DNA of 26,603 bases from assembly GCA_037719575.1 (NCBI GenBank), contig JBBJMF010000034.1, forward strand, positions 1 to 26,603. Direction: 5' to 3'. Positions within the stretch are counted from its first letter, which is position 1, and every line of letters begins with the position of its first letter. The DNA is from JAWWPG01 sp037719575 (GTDB taxonomy: Bacteria > Actinomycetota > Actinomycetes > Propionibacteriales > Nocardioidaceae). Below, piece after piece: positions 15,370-23,673 of the stretch. The notes beneath the pieces were generated by a model. The model was not told where the DNA came from. It searched no databases and was given only the letters and a program-made list of their open reading frames with translations. Both the position numbers and the translations under genes were made by a program.

Positions 15370-17151
15370 CTACTCGGCGAGCTCGGGCAACGAGGTTCGG
15401 CGGACCACCTCGCGGCGATCGTCGGGGAGGCGCCGGGTGAGCCTGCGTTCATCCAGAATTGCAAGCAGCGGCAGGACAACTCGGCGGCTGGTACCCAGGC
15501 GCACCCGGGCTTCGCTCACCGTGAACGGCTGGGGGAGCTCGGCCAGGGTCTTCGCGGCTATGATCTCGGCTCCCGGGAGCAGCACGATGCCGTCAGCAAG
15601 GCGGAGCAGACGACCGGCCCGGACCGCTGCCGCCAGGCCGGAGCGGTCCAGGTCGAGCTCGGCGAGCCGCTCGGCGTCGGGGGCGGAGAAGGGATCGATG
15701 ATGAGCTGGTCCTCGAGCCGCCGTAGCCCGCCGAGCACGTCATCAGGGAGGGTCGCCTCGACGTCGACCACCCGACCCTCGACGACCTCGAGCGGAGGTG
15801 CGACAAGGAGCGCGACGAGCTCCGGAGTCGGCAGGTCGAGAGCCTGAGCGGCGGCGACGAGAGTGAGCCGGGTGTCCATCGGCTGCGTGCGGCGCCGCTT
15901 CTCGACAAGCCTTCGGAGCTCGCCTGCCAGGCGCGGCGCCTCCCGCGGGTCCAGCAGCCAGTCGCGAGCCCGTAGGCCGACAGCAGCGACCACCTCGTCG
16001 TCGACCGCCACGCCGATCCGCCGCAGCCCGGAGAGTCGCGCCACACCGCGTCGGCGAAGCTCGTCCTTAAGGTCCGGGGAACCTGTCGAGGCGGCGAGCG
16101 CCGTCGCGCGCCGTCGAGCTGCACCACGCCGCAGCAGTGGCGGGGGAGCGGGATCGAGCACCAGCGTGCTCCAGATGGCCTTGCTGCCCGGGTCGCGCAG
16201 CACCAGCGTGTCGCCGACATGCAGCGGCAGCCGGCGATCGAAGGTCAGCCTGGCCAGCCGGTCACCCAGCGGTCGGCAGCGGGCCCCCACGGCCGTCGCG
16301 CCGATGTGCAGGATCGGGCGCTCCGGTAGCGTCCCGTCGCCGCCGGTCCGCACGTCCACCATGCGGGTGGGCTGCCACCCGCATGGCGTGACGAGGGCGC
16401 TGCCCCGCCGCAGGTCGTCGGGAGCGCCTCGCCCGAGACGTAGCGCGACCCGCGAGACGCCTTGGACCATGTCCACCGGCTGGCCGAGTGCCTCGAGACC
16501 TCTGACCCGCACGCTCGTGCCGTCGTGGTCCAGCGTGTCGCCGACGCGGATCCGCCCGGCCGGCAGGGTCCCGGTCACAACGGTGCCCGCGCCTGCGACC
16601 TGGAACCGGCGGTCCACCCACAGCCGCACGGCGGCCTCCGGCGACGGTGTCGGAAGGGCCCCCACCATCGCGGCAATTGCGGAGCGCAGCTCGTCGAGGC
16701 CCGAGCCGTCGCGACCACTGACGGCGACGACGGGGGCGCCCGCGAGCGACGTCGAGCCGAGCCGCGCGTGCGTCTCGGCGACGGCGGACGCCGGGTCGGC
16801 GAGATCGGACCGGGTAACCGCGACCACTCCGTGCCGAACGCCGAAGGCGTCCAACGCAGCCAGATGCTCGGCGGCCTGCGGCATCCACGGGTCGTCGGCC
16901 GCAACCACGAAGAGCACCGCGGGTACCGGCCCGACGCCGGCCAGCATCGTCGACACGAACCGCTCGTGCCCCGGGACGTCGACGAAGGCGACCTGGCCGA
17001 CGTCGGGAAGCGAGGTCCAGCAGTAGCCCAGCTCGATGGACAGCCCTCGCCTGCGCTCCTCGACGAGCCGGTCGGGGTCCTGTCCGGTGAGCGCGCGCAC
17101 CAGGGTGGACTTTCCGTGGTCGACGTGGCCCGCCGTGGCGATGACCTGCAC
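15370..17151 (-). CDS. selB: selenocysteine-specific elongation factor SelB
   Basis: SelB is a GTPase that binds Sec-tRNA(Sec) and the SECIS hairpin and inserts selenocysteine at UGA. The protein is 593 aa, close to the family norm. It begins MQVIATAGHVDHGKS, with P-loop 8-15, then RGLSIELGY (switch I, Ser in place of the usual Thr), DVPGHERF (58-65) and VTRSDL as the G4 motif, where NKxD/TKxD is more usual. EF-Tu-like beta-barrels follow, then C-terminal winged-helix domains for SECIS binding. The start is GTG 17151-17149, three bases after the selA stop, so selA-selB is an operon. The 3' stop is followed by a 98-bp gap. Confidence 0.96.
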   Translation of the reverse strand: MQVIATAGHVDHGKSTLVRALTGQDPDRLVEERRRGLSIELGYCWTSLPDVGQVAFVDVPGHERFVSTMLAGVGPVPAVLFVVAADDPWMPQAAEHLAALDAFGVRHGVVAVTRSDLADPASAVAETHARLGSTSLAGAPVVAVSGRDGSGLDELRSAIAAMVGALPTPSPEAAVRLWVDRRFQVAGAGTVVTGTLPAGRIRVGDTLDHDGTSVRVRGLEALGQPVDMVQGVSRVALRLGRGAPDDLRRGSALVTPCGWQPTRMVDVRTGGDGTLPERPILHIGATAVGARCRPLGDRLARLTFDRRLPLHVGDTLVLRDPGSKAIWSTLVLDPAPPPLLRRGAARRRATALAASTGSPDLKDELRRRGVARLSGLRRIGVAVDDEVVAAVGLRARDWLLDPREAPRLAGELRRLVEKRRRTQPMDTRLTLVAAAQALDLPTPELVALLVAPPLEVVEGRVVDVEATLPDDVLGGLRRLEDQLIIDPFSAPDAERLAELDLDRSGLAAAVRAGRLLRLADGIVLLPGAEIIAAKTLAELPQPFTVSEARVRLGTSRRVVLPLLAILDERRLTRRLPDDRREVVRRTSLPELAE

Positions 17152-17154
17152 GTG

Positions 17155-18447
17155 TCACTCCCGGGAGCTGTTGCGGACGGCGTCGATGATCGATGCGTCG
17201 TACGACGGGTCGACGGCGATCAGGTCGAGCAGCAGCCGGCCGCGGTCGACGCGGCCGAGCACCGCAGGCCTGGCCGTGCGCAGCATGCGGGCGAGCCTCT
17301 CGGGCAGGGTGACGGCGGCGCTCTCCAGCTCGACGCCGGGAGCACCGCCACCACCGACCATGGCCGTGGTCGGGACGGCCTCGGAGTCGATGGCATCACC
17401 CAGCGCGTCGCTGATCGCCCGGGCTCGGTCCAGCAGCTCGCCGCGTGTCGTACTCAGGGCAAGCGCGACCGGTGAGGGCGGGCCTTCGAGCGTAGCCTCG
17501 AGCGCCGCAAGTGTCAGCTTGTCGACCCTGAAGGCACGGGCGACGGGGTGCCGTCTCATCCTTGCCACCATCTCGGCGCGACCGAGCACGAGACCGGACT
17601 GCGGCCCGCCCAGGAGCTTGTCCCCCGACGCCGTCACGAGTGCGGCCCCGGCACGCAGCGAGGTTCTGGCGTCCGGTTCACGGGGCAGCCGACGGTGGGG
17701 TTGCAGGAGGCCGGACCCGATGTCGACCACCACCGGGACGGGAAGGGTCGCCAGCTGGGCGGCACCGGCGGAGGCGGTGAACCCGGCAACAGTGAAGTTC
17801 GACGGGTGCACCTTGAGGACGAGTGCGGTGGCGTCCGAGATCGCGTCTGCGTAGTCGGCGAGGTGGACCCGGTTCGTCGTACCCACCTCGCGAAGCACCG
17901 CACCGGAGGACTCGAGCAGATCGGGGATCCGGAAGCCGTTCCCGATCTCGACGAGCTCGCCGCGGGCGACGACGATCTCGCGCCCCCAGGCCAGCGCGTG
18001 GGCCACCAGCGACAGCGCGGCCGCGCCGTTGTTGACGATGAGCACGTCCTCCGCATCGGGGACTGCCCGGGCGAGTGCCGCCAGTGCCGAGCGTCCGCGC
18101 GGGCCGCGCTGGCCCGTGGCGAGGTCGAGCTCGACATCGGTCGAACCGGCGGCCAGGGCCAGCGCCTCCCGCGCGGCCAGCGACAGCGGGGCTCGGCCGA
18201 GGTTGGTGTGGACCACCACACCAGTGGCGTTGATGACCGGGCGAAGTCCGCCGGGACTCTCGGGGAGCTTCCCCAGGACCTCGTCGACCACGTCCTCCGG
18301 CGCGATGTCGCCGGCCCGGCAGCGGGTCAGGGCGGGCCCGAGCGCGACCTTGACCCGGGTCAGGCCGAGCCGCTCGATCCCCGGCGCCAGCCTCGGGTCG
18401 GCGAGCACGACGTCGGTGCGGGGGACGAGGCGGCGCGGGTCTTCCAC
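17155..18447 (-). CDS. selA: L-seryl-tRNA(Sec) selenium transferase SelA
   Basis: SelA is a PLP enzyme that converts Ser-tRNA(Sec) to Sec-tRNA(Sec) using selenophosphate. The protein is 430 aa, slightly shorter than E. coli SelA. Hallmarks: N-terminal EDPRRLVPRTDVVLADPRL, INATGVVVHTNLGRAPLS (72-89), DVLIVNNGAAAL (134-145), RGELVEIGNGFRIPD (162-176), EVGTTNRVHLADY and TASGDKLLGGPQ with the PLP lysine Lys277. Start GTG 18447 has AGGAAGG about 12 bp upstream. The gene begins 62 bp after tRNA-Sec on the same strand, and selB follows by 3 bp. Confidence 0.96.
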   Translation of the reverse strand: MEDPRRLVPRTDVVLADPRLAPGIERLGLTRVKVALGPALTRCRAGDIAPEDVVDEVLGKLPESPGGLRPVINATGVVVHTNLGRAPLSLAAREALALAAGSTDVELDLATGQRGPRGRSALAALARAVPDAEDVLIVNNGAAALSLVAHALAWGREIVVARGELVEIGNGFRIPDLLESSGAVLREVGTTNRVHLADYADAISDATALVLKVHPSNFTVAGFTASAGAAQLATLPVPVVVDIGSGLLQPHRRLPREPDARTSLRAGAALVTASGDKLLGGPQSGLVLGRAEMVARMRRHPVARAFRVDKLTLAALEATLEGPPSPVALALSTTRGELLDRARAISDALGDAIDSEAVPTTAMVGGGGAPGVELESAAVTLPERLARMLRTARPAVLGRVDRGRLLLDLIAVDPSYDASIIDAVRNSSRE

Positions 18448-18509
18448 GGGCGGACTCGTCCTTCCTGGCGGTTACAAGCGCCGGCGTCGCTGGCCGGCCG
18501 GCTCCACCG

Positions 18510-18604
18510 TGGCGGAGGCGGACGGGAATCGAACCCGCCTGGCCGAGATGCTCGGCCACAACGGTTTTGAGGACCGCGCCCATCACCAGACGAGGTACGC
18601 CTCC
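18510..18604 (-). tRNA. selC: tRNA-Sec (anticodon TCA)
   Basis: Read on the minus strand from 18604 this is a 95-nt tRNA with encoded CCA, the same length as E. coli tRNA-Sec. Acceptor GGAGGCG pairs with CGCCTCC, with G73 and CCA at 18513-18510. The D stem is 6 bp (CTCGTC/GATGGG, loop TGGT), a Sec-tRNA trait. The anticodon stem GCGGT/ACCGT encloses loop CCTCAAA, with anticodon TCA at 18570-18568. The long variable arm is a perfect 8-bp stem (TGGCCGAG/CTCGGCCA, loop CAT). The T loop is TTCGATT. Acceptor and T stems total 13 pairs if read as 7+6; an 8+5 reading gives a T-C mismatch at the eighth pair. Position 33 is C, not the near-universal U. It starts 22 bp after the SDR stop. Confidence 0.95.
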
Positions 18605-18626
18605 GCCGCCAGACTAGACCGTGGTT

Positions 18627-19463
18627 TCAGGGACCGACCCGACGGGCGAACACGTCGAGCAGGCGGTCGGGCACAACCGGGGCGAGCTGGCTCACCACCC
18701 GTGCTGACAGGCCCACGGGATACCGGGTGGCCGGTCGTCGCGCGGTGAGCGCCCTCTCGATGCTCTTGGCCACATCGGCAGGGGAGCTCCCGTGCTCGTC
18801 GCCACTCTCGAGGCTGCTGCGGAACTTGCCCAGCCGCTCGCGGTAGCGGTCGATGACCGGGTCCGGGCTGGCCAGCAACGCATCCACCCGGTCGACGGCC
18901 TTGCTCCAGATCGAGGTGGACATCACTCCCGGCTCGATGAGCGAGACCTCGATCGAGTCGGGGTGCAGCTCCTGCCGCCAGACGTCAGCCAGCGCCTCCA
19001 TCGCGAACTTCGTCATGTGGTAGGGCCCGGCGAACGGGAAGGCGATCCGTCCCCCGATGGACCCGACGAACACCAGCCGCCCACGCGCGGCGCGAACGAG
19101 AGGCAGGAACGCCTGGGTGACCCGGACGTGGCCGACCAGGTTGACCTCCAGCTGGGCTCGGAGGTCGTCGATCGCGATGGCCTCGAGAGGGCCGGGGTAG
19201 CCCGCTCCGGCGTTGTTGACGAGCCCCCACAGCCCATCGTCCCCGACGACATCCGTGACCTCCTGCAACGCCTGGGTCACCGAGGAGCCGTCGGTGATGT
19301 CGCACCGGAGCGGGTGCAGCCGCTCGCTCGCCTTGGCGGCGAGCGCCTCCCCGTCGGCCGGGTCACGGACCCCGGCGAAGACGCGCATCCCCACCTCGTC
19401 GAGGCGAAGCGCGGTCGCCTCGCCGATACCGCTGGACGTGCCGGTCACCAGGACATTTCTCAT
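18627..19463 (-). CDS. SDR family NAD(P)-dependent oxidoreductase
   Basis: A 278-aa classical short-chain dehydrogenase/reductase. Cofactor motif TGTSSGIG (7-14), NNAG (83-86), Ser135 in VGSIGG, and catalytic YHMTK (Tyr148, Lys152). It reads as a complete enzyme; the substrate is not predictable. It lies between the fdh operon (divergent) and tRNA-Sec (22 bp downstream on the same strand). tRNA-Sec and selAB could therefore be partly transcribed from its promoter. The ribosome site GGAGAGAGG abuts ATG 19463 and is part of an inverted repeat that could hide it. No direct link to selenium metabolism is evident. Confidence 0.92.
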   Translation of the reverse strand: MRNVLVTGTSSGIGEATALRLDEVGMRVFAGVRDPADGEALAAKASERLHPLRCDITDGSSVTQALQEVTDVVGDDGLWGLVNNAGAGYPGPLEAIAIDDLRAQLEVNLVGHVRVTQAFLPLVRAARGRLVFVGSIGGRIAFPFAGPYHMTKFAMEALADVWRQELHPDSIEVSLIEPGVMSTSIWSKAVDRVDALLASPDPVIDRYRERLGKFRSSLESGDEHGSSPADVAKSIERALTARRPATRYPVGLSARVVSQLAPVVPDRLLDVFARRVGP

Positions 19464-19510
19464 CCTCTCTCCATACCCCTCCGCGGCGCAGGTATGGGTG
19501 GGTCGAGAGG
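19464..19510 (-). promoter_or_regulatory. Hairpin sequestering the SDR ribosome binding site
   Basis: In the leader of the SDR mRNA, CCATACC (19471-19477, + strand) is an exact inverted copy of GGTATGG (19491-19497), and CCTCTC (19464-19469) of GAGAGG (19505-19510). In the minus-strand transcript the GAGAGG next to the ATG is paired with an upstream CCTCTC. This places the Shine-Dalgarno inside a two-part stem interrupted by an asymmetric 7-versus-1-base bulge. It could control translation, or act as a DNA operator in the divergent SDR/fdhA region. Confidence 0.4.
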
Positions 19511-19511
19511 T

Positions 19512-19552
19512 GCGTTGCGTCGTACGGGGTTAGCGTTGGCAACGCGGCGACG
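19512..19552. promoter_or_regulatory. Palindromic site upstream of fdhA
   Basis: GCGTTG-G-CAACGC (19533-19545) is a perfect 6-bp inverted repeat around one base. It is flanked by CGTCG (19518-19522) and CGACG (19548-19552), and an extra GCGTTGC half-site lies at 19512-19518. It sits just before the GAGGAGG ribosome site (19562-19568) of fdhA. It looks like an operator for the fdh-selD operon; the regulator is unknown and not in this window. Confidence 0.4.
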
Positions 19553-19573
19553 ATCAGGCGCGAGGAGGGTGGC

Positions 19574-22500
19574 ATGGGAGTCAGGACGTTTATCGGCTCG
19601 TGGCCGCTGGTCCGCCAGGCACGCGACGGCGACATCCTCGCCCGCGGGGCCGCGGTGACATCGAAGCGCACCGAGTCGTGGCACGCCCGCACCATCGACG
19701 CCGACCGGGTGGTCGACTCGATCTGTCCCTACTGCGCGGTCGGCTGCGGGCAGCAGGTCTACGTCAAGGACGAGCGGGTGGTCCAGATCGAGGGCGACCC
19801 GGCGAGCCCGATCTCGCGCGGCCGGCTCTGTCCGAAGGGCAGCGCAAGCGCCCAGCTCGTCACGTCGCCCAGCCGCGTCACGACGGTCCGCTACCGCCGC
19901 CCCTTCGGCACGGAATGGGAGGACCTCGACCTCGATACCGCGATGGACATGATCGCGGACCGGGTCGTCAAGAGCCGCAAGGAGTACTGGCAGTGGGAGG
20001 CCGACGGTCACCGGGTACGACGCACGACGGGCATCGCGAGCCTCGGAGGAGCGACCCTCGACAACGAGGAGAACTACCTCATGAAGAAGCTCTACACCGC
20101 GATGGGCGCGATCCAGATCGAGAACCAGGCGCGGATATGACACTCGTCCACCGTCCCCGGTCTGGGGGCGTCGTTCGGGCGAGGAGGCGCCACCACCTTC
20201 CAGCAGGATCTCGCGAACAGTGACTGCATCCTGATCCAGGGCTCCAACATGGCCGAGTGCCACCCGGTCGGCTTCCAGTGGGTGATGGAGGCGAAGGCCA
20301 AGGGCGCGACGGTCATCCATGTCGACCCGAGGTTCACCCGGACATCGGCGGTCTCCGACATGCATATCGCGATCCGGGCCGGCACTGACATCGCGTTCCT
20401 CGGCGGGCTGGTCAACCACGTGCTGAGCAACGACCTCTCCTTCCGCGACTACGTCGTCGCCTACACCAACGCGTCGACGATCATCACCGAGGACTTCGCG
20501 GACAGCGAGGACCTCGGGGGGCTGTTCTCCGGGTACGACGCGGAGCAGCGCAGCTACGACAACGAGTCCTGGCGCTACGAGGACGGCGAGACAGGAGGAG
20601 GGGCTGGGGGCTCCGGCGACGAGGCCCAGGCCCATGAGGCCGGCGAGTCCGAGACCGCCGGGTCCGGCGGACCGCGGGTCGAGAGCAACCCGCCTCGCGA
20701 CCTGTCGCTGGAGCACCCACGGTGCGTGTTCCAGATCCTCAAGCGGCACTTCGCCCGCTACACGCCGCAGCTGGTCGAGGAGGTCTGCGGCATCCCGGCG
20801 GAGAAGTTCGCCGAGGTGGCCGATGCGGTCACCGCCAACAGCGGACGGGACCGGACGACCGCCATCTGCTACGCCGTGGGCTGGACCCACCACGCGAGCG
20901 GTGTGCAGATCATCCGGACCGCCGCGATCCTGCAGCTCCTGCTCGGCAACATCGGGCGACCCGGGGGCGGCATCCTCGCTCTGCGCGGGCATGCCAGCAT
21001 CCAGGGGTCCACGGACATCCCGACGCTCTACAACCTCCTTCCGGGCTACCTGCCGATGCCCCGGGCCAAGGAGCACCACAGCATCGACGACTATGTCGAG
21101 CGAGACGAAGGCGCCACGGGCTTCTGGGGAAACATCCGCAGCTACACGGTGAGCCTGCTCAAGGCGTACTTCGGTGACGCGGCGACCGCCGACAACGACT
21201 ACTGCTTCGACTACCTGCCTCGCGTCACCGGTGACCACGGCACCTACCAGACCGTGCTCGACATGGTGGCCGGCAAGGTCAAGGGCTACTTCCTGGTGGG
21301 GGAGAACCCCGCCGTCGGCACGTCAAACGGGAAGATGCAGCGGCTCGGGCTGGCCAAGCTCGACTGGCTCGTCGTGCGCGACCTGGTGATGATCGAGTCC
21401 GCGACGTTCTGGAAGGACGGTCCCGAGATCGAGACCGGCGAGATGGCACCGGCCGAGATCGGCACGGAGGTGTTCTTCCTCCCGGCCGCGGCCCATACCG
21501 AGAAGAGCGGCACGTTCACCAACACCCAGCGGCTGCTGCAGTGGCACCACAAGGCAGTCGACCCGCCCGGCGACGCCACCAGTGACCTGTGGTTCTACTA
21601 CCACCTCGGCAAACGCGTCCAGCAGAAGCTGGCGGGCTCACTCGACGCGATGGACCAACCGATACGAGACCTTGCCTGGGACTACCCCGAGGACGGTCCC
21701 AACCGGGAGCCCAGCGCGGACGCGGTGCTCCGGGAGATCAACGGCACCGGACCGGACGGCGCGGCGTTGTCGGCCTACACGGAGCTCAGGTCCGACGGCT
21801 CGACCTCCTGCGGCTGCTGGATCTACTGCGGGGTGTACGCCGACGAGGTGAACCAGGCTGCTCGTCGCAGACCCGGCAGCGAGCAGAGCTGGGTGGCACC
21901 CGAGTGGGGGTGGGCCTGGCCGGCCAACCGCCGCATCCTCTACAACCGAGCGTCCGCCGACCCCGACGGAGTGCCGTGGAGCCGGCAGAAGGCCTATGTC
22001 TGGTGGGACGCCGAAGCCGGCGAGTGGACCGGCCACGACGTACCCGACTTCATCCCCGACCGCGAGCCGCACCACGTGCCGGCCGAGGGCGCCACCGGCC
22101 CCGACGCCATCGGCGGCTCCGACCCGTTCATCATGCAGACCGACGGCAAGGCCTGGCTGTTCGCGTCGGCCGGACTGGCCGACGGGCCGCTGCCCGCGCA
22201 CTACGAGCCGCCCGAGTCGCCGGTCGGCAACCGGGTCTACGCCCAGCAGAAGAACCCCGCCAGCAAGCACTACGAGTCACCGGTCAACGACGCCAACCCG
22301 TCGGAAGGCGAGGTGTTCCCATTCGTGTTCACGACGTACCGGCTCACCGAGCACCACACCGCCGGAGGCATGAGCCGGACGCTGCCGTTCCTGTCGGAGC
22401 TGCAGCCCGCGTTCTTCTGCGAGGTCTCACCGCAACTGGCCACGGAACGAGGGCTTGAGCACCTGGGATGGGCGACGATCGTGACGGCCCGGACGGCGAT

Positions 22501-22795
22501 CGAGGCCCGGGTGCTGGTGACCGAGCGGATGCGGCCGCTCCGCCTCGCCGGCCGGGTCGTGCACCAGGTCGGTCTGCCCTACCACTGGGGCGGGACCGGG
22601 CTCACCACCGGCGACTCCGCCAACGACCTGGTGAGCGTGACCGTGGACCCGAACGTCAACATCCAGGATAAGGTCGGCACCTGTGACGTGCGGGCCGGCC
22701 GGCGGCCCCGCGGCCCCGCGCTGCTGGCGTACGTCGCGGCGTACCGTGCTCGTGCCGGGCTCGACGCGATGGCGGATGGAGGAGGTGGGTCGTGA
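19574..22795 (+). CDS. fdhA: formate dehydrogenase alpha subunit, selenocysteine-containing (TGA-recoded)
   Basis: The molybdopterin catalytic subunit oxidises formate to CO2. Two open segments, 19574-20137 and 20141-22795, are in one frame, separated only by TGA 20138-20140. Reading it as Sec gives a 1073-aa protein with NQARI-U-HSSTVPGL at residue 189, the active-site position in FdnG-like enzymes. The N-terminal [4Fe-4S] motif has Cys51, Cys54, Cys58 and Cys86, followed by KGS. Residues about 335-375 are a Gly/Glu-rich low-complexity linker. The C-terminal MopB domain has HHTAGGMSRTLPF and VGLPYHWGGTGL. There is no twin-arginine signal at the N-terminus, so it probably stays in the cytoplasm. 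ATG 19574 follows GAGGAGG. The TGA stop overlaps fdhB by GTGA. A pseudogene is unlikely given intact flanking frames and local Sec machinery. Confidence 0.96.
20138..20183 (+). promoter_or_regulatory. Sec UGA codon and bacterial SECIS hairpin
   Basis: TGA 20138-20140 is followed by CGTCCCC (20152-20158) pairing with GGGGGCG (20164-20170), including one T-G pair. This is a 7-bp stem closed by the 5-base loop GGTCT. The apical loop begins 18 bases after the UGA, and GGUCU matches the core of the E. coli fdhF SECIS loop recognised by SelB. CTCG (20143-20146) and CGAG (20180-20183) could extend it below an internal loop. Folding was judged by eye. Confidence 0.85.
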
Positions 22796-23673
22796 GTCCT
22801 CGTCTCTCCGGACCGTTGCCCGATGTCAGCGCTGACGCGGGGTACGCCACTCCCGCGCCCCGCGTGGGGTTCTTCACCGACACCAGCGTCTGCATCGGGT
22901 GCAAGGCGTGCGAGGTCGCGTGCAAGCAGTGGAACGACATCCCGGAGGACGGCCTGCTCCTCACCGGGATGTCCTACGACAACACGGGCCAGCTGGACGC
23001 GAACTCGTGGCGGCACGTCGCGTTCGTCGAGAAGTCGGTGCCTGCCGACCTGGGCATGCCGGGTCTGGGCGCCCCGGACCCGCAGGGCACGACAACCAAC
23101 GACACGGACCTGCGCTGGCTGATGTCGTCCGACGTGTGCAAGCACTGCACCCACGCGGCGTGCCTCGACGTCTGCCCCACCGGGGCGCTCTTCCGCACGG
23201 AGTTCGGCACGGTGGTCGTCCAGCCCGACGTGTGCAACGGGTGTGGCTACTGCGTGCCTGCCTGTCCCTACGGGGTCATCGACCAGCGCAAGGAGGACGG
23301 CCGGGTCTTCAAGTGCACGATGTGCTACGACCGGCTCAAGGTCGGCGAGGAACCCGCCTGCGCCAAGGCCTGCCCGACCGACTCGATCCAGTTCGGCGAG
23401 CTCGACGTGCTACGCCAGCGCGCCGACCGGAGGGTCGCCGAGCTGCATGCCCAGGGGGTCGACGTGGCGCGGCTCTACGGGCAGGATCCCGAGGACGGCG
23501 TGGGAGGCGACGGCGCCTTCTTCCTGCTGCTCGACGAGCCGGAGGTCTATGGCATGCCTCCCGACCCGGTCGTGACGACCCGCGACCTGGGGTCGATCTG
23601 GAAGCATGTCGGTGCCGCCGCCGTCGCCGTCGTGGCCGCCGGGGTTGCCGCCTTCGTGGGGGGTCGTCCGTGA
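22792..23673 (+). CDS. fdhB: formate dehydrogenase beta subunit, 4x[4Fe-4S] ferredoxin-like
   Basis: The electron-transfer subunit passes electrons from the alpha subunit to the membrane subunit. It is 293 aa. Sixteen cysteines form four [4Fe-4S] sites: Cys34/37/40/44, Cys116/119/124/128, Cys148/151/154/158 and Cys175/178/190/194. A C-terminal hydrophobic stretch (about 272-290, AAAVAVVAAGVAAFVGG) is probably a membrane anchor, as in FdnH. Start GTG 22792 overlaps the fdhA stop by GTGA and is preceded by GGAGGAGG. Its own TGA overlaps fdhC in the same way. Confidence 0.95.
   Translation: MSPRLSGPLPDVSADAGYATPAPRVGFFTDTSVCIGCKACEVACKQWNDIPEDGLLLTGMSYDNTGQLDANSWRHVAFVEKSVPADLGMPGLGAPDPQGTTTNDTDLRWLMSSDVCKHCTHAACLDVCPTGALFRTEFGTVVVQPDVCNGCGYCVPACPYGVIDQRKEDGRVFKCTMCYDRLKVGEEPACAKACPTDSIQFGELDVLRQRADRRVAELHAQGVDVARLYGQDPEDGVGGDGAFFLLLDEPEVYGMPPDPVVTTRDLGSIWKHVGAAAVAVVAAGVAAFVGGRP

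Noticed and set aside
20138..20248. fdhA as a pseudogene with a nonsense mutation, or two separate genes
   Set aside because: The frame and homology continue through the TGA, a SECIS-like hairpin follows, and the full Sec machinery is next door.
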